Assembly: GCA_028044295.1 (NCBI GenBank)
Contig: JAOFSE010000008.1
Location: 34,994 to 98,993 of the forward strand
Source: Sulfurimonas sp.
GTDB lineage: Bacteria > Campylobacterota > Campylobacteria > Campylobacterales > Sulfurimonadaceae
DNA: 64,000 nt
Direction: 5' to 3'
A program made the position numbers and the translations under genes. Positions 8,652 through 16,926 of this stretch are shown piece by piece. The notes beneath the pieces are model-generated. The model did no database searches and had not been told where the DNA came from. It worked only from the letters and a program-made list of their open reading frames with translations. Numbering within the stretch: the first letter of the stretch is position 1; the number at the start of each line of letters is the position of its first letter.

Positions 8652-9479
8652 TTATTTGATTGTAGCTTTTTTCTCTAGTTCTTTCATTTTGTCAATCATA
8701 ACAGTTTTTGCTTTTTCCATTTTAAGACGTCTCTCGATAAGAGATTTTACATCTGCAAAAGCTTTTGATTTTTTAGCTTTTCTTTCTTCTAAATATATTA
8801 AGTGAAAACCAAACTGTGTCTTTACAGGTGCTGATACAGTTCCAACTTTCATACTAAAAGCTTCTTTAGAGAACTCTGGTACCATTTGACCTTTTGCGAA
8901 GAAACCTAAGTCACCACCCTTTGGAGCTGATGGACCAGTTGACTTGCTCTTAGCTAGTTCAACAAACTTATCTTTTAGTTTAGTACCAGTTAGCCCGTTG
9001 AACTTTTTAGCGATTGATCTTGCTTCTGCTTCAGTTTTTACTAAAATATGACGAGCGTGAGCAGACTCTTTCTCGTTAAACTCTTCCTTGTTCTTATCGT
9101 AATAATTTTTCATATCTTTGTTTGAAACAGCAATTTTATCTACTTCTCTTTTTTGCCAAACCTGAATAGCTATATCTTTTTTAACAGTACTTACTACTTC
9201 TTCATATCTATCTTTAAATACTTTTGAATTTAGTACACCACTTTTTTTAGCATCGCTATATACTAGTTCTTTAGCAACTAACTGCTCAAGTACTTGTTTT
9301 CTGAACTCTGCTTGTTTTTCAGGTGGAACTTGGTTAAATCTACCTTGAGTAGCTTGCATTAACTCTCTTTCAACATCTTGTTGTGTTATTGACACACCAT
9401 TTACTGTTACAAGTGTGTTTGATGAAGCTATTGTAGATACAAGCGCTAATGATAGTGCTAATTTAGTTGCTATTTTCAT
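8652..9479 (-). CDS. Periplasmic PpiC-type peptidyl-prolyl isomerase (PEB4/SurA-like)
   Basis: A signal peptide (1-19) precedes a SurA/PrsA-like N-terminal chaperone region (about 20-130) and one parvulin domain (about 138-245). The parvulin motifs are HARHILVKTEAEA, KGGDLGFFAKGQMVPEFS and TQFGFHLIYL. It should fold exported and outer-membrane proteins, as Campylobacter PEB4 (Cj0596) and Helicobacter HP0175 do. It has 275 residues, the usual length for that group. It is transcribed away from nth. Confidence 0.88.
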   Translation of the reverse strand: MKIATKLALSLALVSTIASSNTLVTVNGVSITQQDVERELMQATQGRFNQVPPEKQAEFRKQVLEQLVAKELVYSDAKKSGVLNSKVFKDRYEEVVSTVKKDIAIQVWQKREVDKIAVSNKDMKNYYDKNKEEFNEKESAHARHILVKTEAEARSIAKKFNGLTGTKLKDKFVELAKSKSTGPSAPKGGDLGFFAKGQMVPEFSKEAFSMKVGTVSAPVKTQFGFHLIYLEERKAKKSKAFADVKSLIERRLKMEKAKTVMIDKMKELEKKATIK

Positions 9480-9553
9480 TTAGTTTTCCTTATTTAGTTG
9501 AAAAATTTTAGTTCTTTAATACTAATGATTATTAAACAGACTCTATTTTTGTA

Positions 9554-9559
9554 TATAAT
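9554..9559 (+). promoter_or_regulatory. Candidate -10 box for nth, giving a leaderless or near-leaderless mRNA
   Basis: A perfect TATAAT lies 7 bases before the nth ATG at 9567, so transcription would begin at or next to the start codon. No Shine-Dalgarno sequence is visible before that ATG, which fits a leaderless message. The upstream -35 region is not clear. Confidence 0.45.
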
Positions 9560-9566
9560 TCTTCCT

Positions 9567-10208
9567 ATGAAAAAAGCAACAAGAAAAGAAATACAAGAAA
9601 TTCATCAACTCTTTATTGAGAGATATAGTGATGCCGTAACTGAACTTGATTATAAAAATGCTTATGAGTTAGTAGTTGCAGTTGCTCTCTCAGCTCAATG
9701 TACTGACAAAAGAGTAAACGTTATCACCCCTGCTCTCTTTGAAAAGTATCCTGATCCAAAAACTTTAGCAGAGGCTGAAATAGATGATATAAAAGAGCTA
9801 ATTAACAGCTGTTCATTTTTTAATAACAAGGCAAAAAACATCCTAGCTATGGCACAAAGAGTTGTAGAAGTATATGATGGCGAAATTCCTATGAATGAAA
9901 AAGACTTAATGACTCTAGGTGGTGTTGGACAAAAAACAGCCAATGTTGTGATGATAGAATATACGGGAGCAAACTTGATGGCTGTTGATACTCATGTATT
10001 TAGAGTTTCACATCGTTTAGGTCTTAGTGATGATAAAACTGCACTAAAGACAGAAGCTACACTTGTAAAGAAGTTTAAAAACAATCTTCATGCACTTCAC
10101 CAAGGTATGGTTCTTTTTGGTCGCTATATTTGTAAGGCTAAAAATCCAGAATGTGATAAGTGTTTTTTAACTGAGTACTGTAAAACTACAAAAAGCTTTA
10201 AAGTATAA
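9567..10208 (+). CDS. nth: Endonuclease III
   Basis: A base-excision repair glycosylase and AP lyase for oxidised pyrimidines. The 213-residue product has the helix-hairpin-helix LGGVGQKTANVV, the catalytic Asp in AVDTHVFRVSHRLG, and a C-terminal [4Fe-4S] loop of four cysteines spaced C-x6-C-x2-C-x5-C (CKAKNPECDKCFLTEYC). I chose ATG 9567 (MKKATRKEIQ), which matches family length; the frame is open 23 codons further up, but that part is hydrophobic and would cross the candidate promoter. Confidence 0.95.
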   Translation: MKKATRKEIQEIHQLFIERYSDAVTELDYKNAYELVVAVALSAQCTDKRVNVITPALFEKYPDPKTLAEAEIDDIKELINSCSFFNNKAKNILAMAQRVVEVYDGEIPMNEKDLMTLGGVGQKTANVVMIEYTGANLMAVDTHVFRVSHRLGLSDDKTALKTEATLVKKFKNNLHALHQGMVLFGRYICKAKNPECDKCFLTEYCKTTKSFKV

Positions 10209-10243
10209 ATACAAATGTGGATTAGAATTTGCTTTTTAACAAT

Positions 10244-10486
10244 ATGATTAAATACTTAACAATTATCTCAGCACTATTTATACTATCAGGCTGTGTAAAC
10301 AAACATGGAATATCTGCCAAATACTATAGCGACTGCGATGAGTACTACGATATGCAAGGTTACTACCACAAAGAGTGTGGCAAAGATGATATCATCACTT
10401 ATAAAGAGATGGGTGAAAAAGCCGAAGAAGTTATTGACTATGTTGTTGGTGAAGAAGAGAAAAAACCTCGAGGTAATGTTTGGTAG
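10244..10486 (+). CDS. Small putative lipoprotein
   Basis: Eighty residues with a short hydrophobic signal and the lipobox LSGC (Cys near 17), so it is probably a lipid-anchored envelope protein. The mature part is acidic and rich in Tyr, Asp and Glu, with two further cysteines. I do not recognise the family. ATG 10244 is preferred over an in-frame TTG at 10229 because the signal peptide then begins normally, although neither has a good ribosome binding site. It follows nth by 35 bases and ends in a long hairpin. Confidence 0.55.
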   Translation: MIKYLTIISALFILSGCVNKHGISAKYYSDCDEYYDMQGYYHKECGKDDIITYKEMGEKAEEVIDYVVGEEEKKPRGNVW

Positions 10487-10553
10487 TGGCTTTGAGCGTA
10501 CGGAATATTTTTTGTAAAAAAATGTTTACGAAAGCTCAAGAGTAGAGCCACTA
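10484..10553. terminator. Long imperfect hairpin between convergent genes
   Basis: TAGTGGCTTTGAGC (10484-10497) pairs with GCTCAA (10534-10539) and AGCCACTA (10546-10553), with a 6-base bulge (GAGTAG) on the right. The centre holds T6GTA7, which can pair or supply a T run on either strand. It lies between the lipoprotein gene (plus) and cmoA (minus), fitting a bidirectional terminator. The left arm includes the lipoprotein stop codon. Confidence 0.55.
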
Positions 10554-10568
10554 CTACTTCTGCAGAAG

Positions 10569-11279
10569 TTACTTAATAGCAATAAAAGTTGCGAAGTTTG
10601 CCCAGCGGAAAACCACTTCACAATGACGAAATCCACAATTCTTAGCCATCTTAATATTTTCTTCTTCACTATACGGAACTAAAACATTCTCTAAAGCTTC
10701 TCTTTTTTGACTTATCTCAAACTCTGAATAACCATTATCTTTTTTAAAGTCATAATAACATTCAATCAAATCTTTGTTTAGTTTCGAGTGATGACTTATT
10801 ACTTTTTCGCTAAATATAAACACACCCTCTTTTTTAAGTGAACTTGCTATCTTTTTTACAAGTTCTTCACGAACAAGTGGACGGATAAACTGAAGAGTAT
10901 AGTTACTCACAAAAACATCCGCCTCTTTATATTTGTATTCTAAAATATCAGCATTTTCAAGTTCTACGTTTGAAGCACCTAGTGCTACACACTTTTTTCT
11001 AGCTTGTTCTAACATAGCTTCTGAGTTATCAAGACCAACTAAAGTAGCTTCGCATGTAAGTTTTTTTGAAATATTTATTAGAAGAGATGCAGTTGATGAA
11101 CCTAAGTCATAAAGTAGACCACCATCATTTAGAGACTTAAGTGCAAAAAACTCTGTAATATTTTGAGACTCTTTATAAAAAGGAACACTACGTGAGAGCA
11201 TATCATCAAAAACTGCTGCTACTTCTTCATCAAATTCAAACTGTTTTTTTATCGGTTTAGCAAATACTTTATCATTCAT
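10569..11279 (-). CDS. cmoA: Carboxy-S-adenosyl-L-methionine synthase CmoA
   Basis: CmoA makes carboxy-SAM from SAM and prephenate for the cmo5U wobble modification of tRNA. The 236-residue protein starts with the CmoA-type [22 protein letters not shown]. It has the SAM-binding motif [11 protein letters not shown] (about 55-65), the acidic strand [11 protein letters not shown] and the family segment [10 protein letters not shown]. Its partner CmoB is not in this window. Confidence 0.92.
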   Translation of the reverse strand: MNDKVFAKPIKKQFEFDEEVAAVFDDMLSRSVPFYKESQNITEFFALKSLNDGGLLYDLGSSTASLLINISKKLTCEATLVGLDNSEAMLEQARKKCVALGASNVELENADILEYKYKEADVFVSNYTLQFIRPLVREELVKKIASSLKKEGVFIFSEKVISHHSKLNKDLIECYYDFKKDNGYSEFEISQKREALENVLVPYSEEENIKMAKNCGFRHCEVVFRWANFATFIAIK

Positions 11280-11318
11280 TATTTTTCCTAGTGCGTAATT
11301 TTATCAAAACTATTTTGA

Positions 11319-11324
11319 TATAAT
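11319..11324 (+). promoter_or_regulatory. Candidate -10 box for the 114-residue membrane protein gene
   Basis: TATAAT with an upstream TTTTGA lies 29 bases before ATG 11354, in the 74-base gap divergent from cmoA. This is the typical extended -10 context of AT-rich Campylobacterota promoters. A weak AGG precedes the start codon. Confidence 0.45.
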
Positions 11325-11353
11325 CGAATCAATATACTTTTTAGGTTTAATAT

Positions 11354-11698
11354 ATGGAATTTAGTACTTCAACACTCATGATGTTTTTCTTTTTAATACT
11401 CTTGTTTATAAGCATATGGAAGATTTATGTTTTTTTGCCAAATAAAGAATTAATCGATGATGATAGAACAAAAAACTCTCAAAAAGAGCTAATGAAGCTC
11501 ATTCTACATGTAATAAAAAATAGTGATGGAAATTTGTCTGAAAAAGAGTTATTTGAAGAGATTAAAAATAATGATGACTTTGACAAGGAGCACTACTGGA
11601 GATTTAATCAAAATCGATTAAATCAACTTCTTAACTCTTACTACTTGGAAAACCCATATACTTCAAGCATTATGGATATATACCAAGATTTAAAATAG
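11354..11698 (+). CDS. Uncharacterised protein with one N-terminal membrane helix
   Basis: The 114 residues begin with a transmembrane helix (about 8-29, FFFLILLFISIWKIYVFL). A charged cytoplasmic domain of about 80 residues follows, rich in Glu, Lys and Asn, with the segment LSEKELFEEI resembling a small helical fold. I do not recognise the family. It is convergent with fbaA, whose end lies one base away. Confidence 0.6.
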   Translation: MEFSTSTLMMFFFLILLFISIWKIYVFLPNKELIDDDRTKNSQKELMKLILHVIKNSDGNLSEKELFEEIKNNDDFDKEHYWRFNQNRLNQLLNSYYLENPYTSSIMDIYQDLK

Positions 11699-11699
11699 T

Positions 11700-12773
11700 T
11701 TAGTTTCTATCTTTTCCATTAAGGTCAGCGTATGCTTCTTCAACACGAGCAATAAGAGTTTTTTGACCATCTCTTAGCCATTTTCTTGGATCGTAGTATT
11801 TTTTGTTTGGTTTATCTTCACCATCTGGATTTCCGATTTGACCTTGAAGGTAATCTTTGTTCTTTTCATAGTAGTCTTTAACACCTATCCAAGTTGCCCA
11901 CTGAGTATCAGTATCTATATTCATCTTGATAACACCGTAACCGATAGCTTCTTCTATTTCAGAAGGAAGTGAACCTGAGCCACCATGAAAAACAAAGTTT
12001 ACAGGTTTTTCGCCAGTGTTAAATTTCTCTTGAATATACTTTTGAGAGTTATCTAGAATCTTTGGAGTTAGAGAAACGTTACCAGGCTTATAGACACCGT
12101 GAACATTTCCAAATGAAGCTGCTACTGTAAAGTGAGGAGAAATTTGACTTAACTCTTCATATGCATATGCAACGTCTTCTGGTTGAGTATATAGAAGTGA
12201 GTTATCCATATCAGTGTTATCTACACCATCTTCTTCTCCACCTGTACAACCAAGCTCTATCTCTATACTCATACCTATCTTGTTCATTCTCTCAAAGTAA
12301 GCCTTACATGTAGAAATATTTTCTTCTAATGGTTCTTCTGAAAGGTCAAGCATGTGGGATGAGTAAAGTGGTTTACCTTGAGTTTTGAAGTAGTCTTCAC
12401 TTGCATTTAAAAGTGCATCTATCCACGGAAGTAGTTTTCTAGCAGCATGGTCAGTATGTAAAATAACAGCTACGCCATAAGCTTCAGCCATCATGTGTAC
12501 GTGTATCGCACCAGAAACTGCTCCTAGTATTGCAGCCTGTTCGTTTTCATTACTAAGTCCTTTTCCAGCATAGTAATTAGCACCACCATTACTAAATTGA
12601 ATAATTACTGGAGAGTTAACTTTTGCAGCTGATTCTAAAATCGCATTTACAGAATCAGTTCCAACTACATTAACAGCAGGAATAGCGAATCCCGTATCTT
12701 TAGCGTGCTGATAAACTTTTTGTACATCTTCACCAAAAAGAACACCTGGCTTTACAATATCTAAAATTCCCAT
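11700..12773 (-). CDS. fbaA: Class II fructose-bisphosphate aldolase
   Basis: A zinc-dependent aldolase that interconverts fructose 1,6-bisphosphate with DHAP and glyceraldehyde 3-phosphate. The 357-residue protein has the zinc-binding HTDHAARKLLPW, the SHMLDLSEEPLEENI segment, the second metal site IEIELGCTGGEEDG and the phosphate loop FVFHGGSGS. Length and motifs match the long class IIA form. In an autotroph it would serve mostly in gluconeogenesis. Confidence 0.96.
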   Translation of the reverse strand: MGILDIVKPGVLFGEDVQKVYQHAKDTGFAIPAVNVVGTDSVNAILESAAKVNSPVIIQFSNGGANYYAGKGLSNENEQAAILGAVSGAIHVHMMAEAYGVAVILHTDHAARKLLPWIDALLNASEDYFKTQGKPLYSSHMLDLSEEPLEENISTCKAYFERMNKIGMSIEIELGCTGGEEDGVDNTDMDNSLLYTQPEDVAYAYEELSQISPHFTVAASFGNVHGVYKPGNVSLTPKILDNSQKYIQEKFNTGEKPVNFVFHGGSGSLPSEIEEAIGYGVIKMNIDTDTQWATWIGVKDYYEKNKDYLQGQIGNPDGEDKPNKKYYDPRKWLRDGQKTLIARVEEAYADLNGKDRN

Positions 12774-12886
12774 TTAAATCCCTACTATCATTTATATTTA
12801 ATGAAATTATATTATAGGATTTATTTAAAACAACTTTTTTAAAAACTTTTTATGATAAAATACTAAAAAAGTAGAAAAGATAATAT

Positions 12887-13507
12887 ATGAGATTTACACT
12901 AGATGAGTACTGCAAAGAGTTTAAAATGTCAAAAGAGATGCTAAATTCAAAGCTTAAATCTAAAAAAATAAATTATATTATTGAAAATGGTGAAACATTT
13001 ATCATAGTCACAAAAAACTCTATTCATAAACAAAATCAAGAAAAACATTTTACTGTACCTGCTAAACCAAAGACTACAGTTGCGACTGTTATCTCTCTTT
13101 ACCAAAGGGAAAACACTGCTCTTAAAGAGAAAGTTATGCAACTTGAGATGAAAATTGACAAACTTATAGATGATAAAGAACAGATGCTTCGTGATGAAAG
13201 AGATAAGATAGAAGAGCTTTATACTACAAAAGATGCTCAATTAAAAAACATTCTAGAACTTGTTAATTCAAAAATGCGTCTAGAAAGTGAAAATCAAACC
13301 ATACATGAAATAGAGTCAATAGAAAAACAAGATGAAATGATAGAGCTTAAAGAGTATCTTAAATCTTTAGGTATAAAATCATCAAAAAGAAAAATTATAA
13401 AAAACAGGTTTCTTGATATCTATGATACAGATACTAGAATATCTTTACAAAATGGAAAAATTCTACTAAATATTTCAAAATATGACTACAGGGATTTACT
13501 TGGCTAG
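12887..13507 (+). CDS. Coiled-coil protein, probably DUF3972 family
   Basis: The 206-residue protein has an N-terminal HTH-like segment (about 1-45, FTLDEYCKEFKMSKEMLNSKL). A long coiled coil (about 70-140) and a C-terminal conserved patch with KSLGIKSSKRKIIKNRFLDIY follow. It resembles the DUF3972 proteins found in Campylobacterota, judged from memory. The function is unknown. It overlaps the start of the DUF342 gene, so the two products probably work together. A TATGATAAAATAC promoter-like element lies about 35 bases upstream. Confidence 0.6.
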   Translation: MRFTLDEYCKEFKMSKEMLNSKLKSKKINYIIENGETFIIVTKNSIHKQNQEKHFTVPAKPKTTVATVISLYQRENTALKEKVMQLEMKIDKLIDDKEQMLRDERDKIEELYTTKDAQLKNILELVNSKMRLESENQTIHEIESIEKQDEMIELKEYLKSLGIKSSKRKIIKNRFLDIYDTDTRISLQNGKILLNISKYDYRDLLG

Positions 13508-15167
13508 TAAAAAAGTTAAAACAAGAAATATTGCTAACAGTGTTTCCAAGTTTGCTTCTGAACATATTTTAAAAACATCTGAGTATAGTTTTAATATAAA
13601 TTCTATTGATACTTATGTTAAGTCTGTTGCGGATGACGACTACATACTATATAATGAAGACTTTCACGATTACTACAATAACTTTGATAAACTTATCAAT
13701 GAGCATGCAGAGTTTAGACAGACCTATGTAATTACAGTTAAGAAAAATACAAAAAGAATTATAGACTTAAAATATAAAATAGATTTTTCACCTGGAAATG
13801 CCTTACCAAGTATTATTCTTGATCCGAGTTCAATAATCCCCTATAAAAAATACCAAGCTAAAGAGATGTATCTTCTTTTACTAAAAGAGCTAAACAACAT
13901 TAAAGCCTATAACAAAATACTAATTAAAATATTTGATACAAATATGAAAACTAAGCTAAAAGCGTTTGTTAAGTACTTATATCAGGGAAAATTTGTTAAA
14001 AAGATTAAAATACCTTTATTTGATGGCCTAGAACCAGAGGTAACTGTTAGCAGTAAAATAATAAAACACTATTTAAAAAAAGAAAATTCTCATCAGATTA
14101 TAGAAGTATCCCCTAAAGAGACTCTAATAGAATATATAAAGCCTGTTTTTGGAAAGAATGGCTTAAGTTCATTTGGTCAAATAATTACTCATGACAACAC
14201 CAGTAATAAAGATGATATTGACCAAGATATCATTGATCACAATACTATAGAGATAAAAGAGACTCCAGAGAACAAACTTTATAGAAGTAAAATCAAAGGT
14301 TTTGTACATTTTGATGATAATAAATTTTATGTAGATAATAGAATCAAGATGCAACAGTTATCAAGTGTTCAAGATCAACTAGCAAAAGAAGAAGATAATA
14401 ATATAGAAGTAATAGTGGCACAAAATGACACATCAGTTGATAGTGTAGGTGAAGGTGTAGAGCTTAGATCTGAAACTGTACATATAACTGGTCATATTGG
14501 GGCTAAAACTTTAGTAGAAGCAACAACTTTAACTATAGATGGGGCGACACACCAAAACTCTAAGCAAGAAGCGAGGGTAGCAACTATAAATAGGCATAAA
14601 GGTACGCTAAGGTGCCAAACTGCAAATGTTAAGCTGCTAGAAGGTGGAGAGATACATGCCACTGATGCTAATATAGAAACAGCTATGGGTGGTTCTATTT
14701 ATGCAGAAAACATTACAATAAAGACACTAAAAAGTAATGTTAAAATATATGCATCAAAGTCAATAACTGTAAAGTTAGTCACAGGTGAAGACAATAAGTT
14801 CAAAATCACATATAAAGATATACCTACCATTGTTAGTAAAAATAGATTTTTTGAAAAAGAGGTTGAAGAGTTAAAGTATGAACTAGAAGGCGCACTAAAA
14901 CACTCACCAGATCAGGTTTCTATCATAAAAGATAAAATAACAGATATTAAGAACCAACAAAAAGAGATTAAAGAGTGTGCTAAAACTGCTAAAATACTCA
15001 TAGAGGAGCCTCTTACTGGCGTAAATAGTATAAGTTTTGTCCTGAGTAGTGATGAAGAAATAACTTACAAAACTGATGCTAGAAAATACAAAGAGTTCTA
15101 TCTTGAAGAGTCAGATGGATATATCCTACTTCAACCTACAAACGCAAAAATAAAAATAGACGAATAA
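13500..15167 (+). CDS. DUF342 (FapA-like) polymer-forming domain protein
   Basis: The C-terminal half (about 310-430) is the DUF342 right-handed beta-helix, with regular short strands such as VELRSETVHITGHIGAKTL and GGEIHATDANIETAMGGSIYA. A coiled coil (about 445-490) and a small beta domain follow. FapA in Vibrio is linked to polar flagellar assembly; a role here is inference. I prefer TTG 13500 (555 residues, with CAGGGAT about 6 bases upstream) over ATG 13482, which would overlap the previous gene by 26 bases. The N-terminal 300 residues match nothing I recognise. Confidence 0.75.
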   Translation: MASKKVKTRNIANSVSKFASEHILKTSEYSFNINSIDTYVKSVADDDYILYNEDFHDYYNNFDKLINEHAEFRQTYVITVKKNTKRIIDLKYKIDFSPGNALPSIILDPSSIIPYKKYQAKEMYLLLLKELNNIKAYNKILIKIFDTNMKTKLKAFVKYLYQGKFVKKIKIPLFDGLEPEVTVSSKIIKHYLKKENSHQIIEVSPKETLIEYIKPVFGKNGLSSFGQIITHDNTSNKDDIDQDIIDHNTIEIKETPENKLYRSKIKGFVHFDDNKFYVDNRIKMQQLSSVQDQLAKEEDNNIEVIVAQNDTSVDSVGEGVELRSETVHITGHIGAKTLVEATTLTIDGATHQNSKQEARVATINRHKGTLRCQTANVKLLEGGEIHATDANIETAMGGSIYAENITIKTLKSNVKIYASKSITVKLVTGEDNKFKITYKDIPTIVSKNRFFEKEVEELKYELEGALKHSPDQVSIIKDKITDIKNQQKEIKECAKTAKILIEEPLTGVNSISFVLSSDEEITYKTDARKYKEFYLEESDGYILLQPTNAKIKIDE

Positions 15168-15384
15168 CCCCTTTTTAACGAACTAAACACAAAATAAAAT
15201 CAAAAATATTTTTTAATTAAGCGGAATCTACACCTATATTTTTTTATAGATATAATACGGTTTTCCGTGTATAATATAAATTAAATACTATATAAACATA
15301 TAAAAAAGATATATAATATAATATTAGATGTGTATTAGTTAAACATAAATGTATATTTAAGTATATAATCCGTATAATACCTGC
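15168..15384. other. AT-rich intergenic region with CCGT half-sites and several -10-like boxes
   Basis: This is the longest gene-free stretch in the window (217 bases) and is almost pure A and T. Against that background stand the inverted repeat ACGG-TTTT-CCGT (15257-15268), flanked by TATAAT boxes. The related CCGTGTATAAT (15265-15275) recurs as CCGTATAAT (15370-15378), just before the HTH gene. The repeats could be operators for that regulator. I see no coding potential or tRNA-like fold. Confidence 0.4.
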
Positions 15385-15624
15385 ATGCAAATTAATGATC
15401 TATTTAATATTCTTCACAATTCGCTTGAATCACAAAACAATGGAAAAAAAATATCTCTCAAAGATATGGCTGCTTCATTAGGAATGTCAATGCGAACATA
15501 TCAGGACTGGAAGCTAGGACGTGCTAAACCACAAGCAGCTTCTACAGTTATAAAAATGTTGGGAAGATTAGATGATGATGAGATTATTAGAGCTGTACGA
15601 AAAATCAATAAACTTAAGGATTAA
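15385..15624 (+). CDS. Small HTH (XRE-like) DNA-binding protein
   Basis: Seventy-nine residues, mostly one helix-turn-helix of the Cro/CI type: KISLKDMAASLGMSMRTYQDWKLGRAKPQ (about 22-50), in which the recognition helix is SMRTYQDWKLG. Nothing else is fused, so it is a stand-alone regulator or part of a small cassette. No Shine-Dalgarno precedes the ATG. TATAAT at 15373-15378 sits 6 bases before it, suggesting a leaderless message. The next small gene follows 4 bases after its stop. Confidence 0.7.
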   Translation: MQINDLFNILHNSLESQNNGKKISLKDMAASLGMSMRTYQDWKLGRAKPQAASTVIKMLGRLDDDEIIRAVRKINKLKD

Positions 15625-15628
15625 GTGG

Positions 15629-15862
15629 ATGAGCACATTAACAAAACAAGAAAGAGATGGCTTAGATGATGTATTTTTATCTATACAATCGAATCATAGT
15701 AGATATAAAAAAATAAAAGAATTATCCTCTTTTATTATAGCTAGTGAGATAAGCACCGTTGTTTCAAAATTGCTTAAACATGCCAAATTCGGTCTCAAAA
15801 AGGCTAAAACATCACAATTTATGGCAAATATCTCTAAAAAGAAGAAATCTTTAAGCAAATAA
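15629..15862 (+). CDS. Small basic protein of unknown function
   Basis: The ATG at 15629 has AAGGA 8 bases upstream (inside the end of the HTH gene) and gives 77 residues. The product is helical and strongly basic at the C-terminus (KKAKTSQFMANISKKKKSLSK). I do not recognise it. Tight spacing indicates co-expression with the HTH regulator. The frame is open further up, but that part lies inside the HTH gene and has no ribosome binding site. Confidence 0.5.
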   Translation: MSTLTKQERDGLDDVFLSIQSNHSRYKKIKELSSFIIASEISTVVSKLLKHAKFGLKKAKTSQFMANISKKKKSLSK

Positions 15863-15960
15863 ACTATAAAGTGTCTTTAGCTGAACTATTTGATTATATG
15901 ACTTCCTGTTATATTTATAAGTAGTTTCGGAAAAATCTTTATGAACTCAAGGGTAGATTT

Positions 15961-16245
15961 ATGAATAAAGCTCAATTCGTTGAACTAGTACAAGCAAGCG
16001 GTAGTTACAAAACTAAAGTTGAAGCTGAAGCAGCTATCAAAGCATTTACAGAAGCAGTTACAACTGCATTAGTAAAAAAAGAAGATGTTTCTTTAGTAGG
16101 TTTCGGTGGTTTCTCTGCTAACCTTCAAAAAGGTAAAAGTGGTAAAGTTCCTGGAACTAACAAAACTTATACAACTCAGGACAAAATGGTTCCTAAGTTC
16201 AAAGCTGGTAAAGGTCTTAAAGATCGCGTTGCAGCTGGTAAATAG
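15961..16245 (+). CDS. hup: HU-family nucleoid DNA-binding protein
   Basis: Ninety-four residues with the HU fold: MNKAQFVELVQASGSYKTKVEAEAAI, then VSLVGFGGFSANLQKGKSGKVPGTNKTY, the beta arm that inserts in the DNA minor groove, and the C-terminal VPKFKAGKGLKDRV. HU bends and compacts DNA. An AGGG lies 9 bases before the ATG and a strong hairpin follows the stop, so it is probably a single-gene transcript. Confidence 0.96.
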   Translation: MNKAQFVELVQASGSYKTKVEAEAAIKAFTEAVTTALVKKEDVSLVGFGGFSANLQKGKSGKVPGTNKTYTTQDKMVPKFKAGKGLKDRVAAGK

Positions 16246-16253
16246 TTAACTAC

Positions 16254-16278
16254 ATTTGTCGCATACTCTGCGACAAAT
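16254..16278 (+). terminator. Hairpin terminator after HU
   Basis: ATTTGTCGCA (16254-16263) and TGCGACAAAT (16269-16278) form a perfect 10-base stem around a 5-base loop, starting 8 bases after the HU stop codon. The following TACTTCTTC is only moderately T-rich, so termination strength is uncertain. Confidence 0.7.
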
Positions 16279-16370
16279 ACTTCTTCAAAAAAACTTTCAT
16301 AATTTTCATATATTAAAACACTCTTTTATCTAAACAAGGTACAATATCAATATAAATATTGGAGATATCT

Positions 16371-16910
16371 ATGCAAAAAATATTAATTACATTTATTCTT
16401 ACATGTAGCGTACTACTCAGTGCACAAAATAACCCACAAATTGTACTCGAAACGAATCAAGGAAATATTGAAATAGAGCTTTTCCCTGATGTTGCACCCC
16501 TAGCTGTTGAAAACTTTACAACACATATCAAGAATGGATATTACGATGGAATAATATTTCACCGTATTATTCAGGGTTTTATGATTCAAGGTGGAGACCC
16601 AACTGGAACTGGACGTGGTGGACATAGTATATGGAAAAAAGATTTCAAAGATGAGTTTAAAGACAAAACCTTTAATAGGCCTGGTATTTTAGCAATGGCT
16701 AATCGTGGTCCTTTTACAAATGGAAGTCAATTTTTTATTACGACTGCGAAAACACCTTGGCTAAATGGGAACCATACTATATTTGGTGAAGTTTTACCTT
16801 CATCTATGGGTGTAATTAATCGCCTTGATAAAGTGGTGACTTCTGGAAGACGTGGCGGAGATAGACCATTAGAAACTCAACTAATCAAAAAAGCTTACAT
16901 CAAACAATAA
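16371..16910 (+). CDS. Exported cyclophilin-type peptidyl-prolyl isomerase
   Basis: A signal peptide (about 1-17, ending LLSAQ) precedes a complete cyclophilin domain. The motifs are ENFTTHIKNGYYDGIIFHRIIQGFMIQGGDPTGTG, LAMANRGPFTNGSQFFIT and LNGNHTIFGEV. It catalyses proline isomerisation, here probably in the periplasm. GGAG at 16361 supports ATG 16371 (179 residues). The next gene, a PiT transporter, starts 16 bases after its stop. Confidence 0.93.
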   Translation: MQKILITFILTCSVLLSAQNNPQIVLETNQGNIEIELFPDVAPLAVENFTTHIKNGYYDGIIFHRIIQGFMIQGGDPTGTGRGGHSIWKKDFKDEFKDKTFNRPGILAMANRGPFTNGSQFFITTAKTPWLNGNHTIFGEVLPSSMGVINRLDKVVTSGRRGGDRPLETQLIKKAYIKQ

Positions 16911-16926
16911 TACATAAGGATATAAC

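Noticed and set aside
13482..13499. ATG 13482 as start of the DUF342 gene
   Set aside because: It would overlap the previous gene by 26 bases without a ribosome binding site; TTG 13500 has one. The choice remains open.
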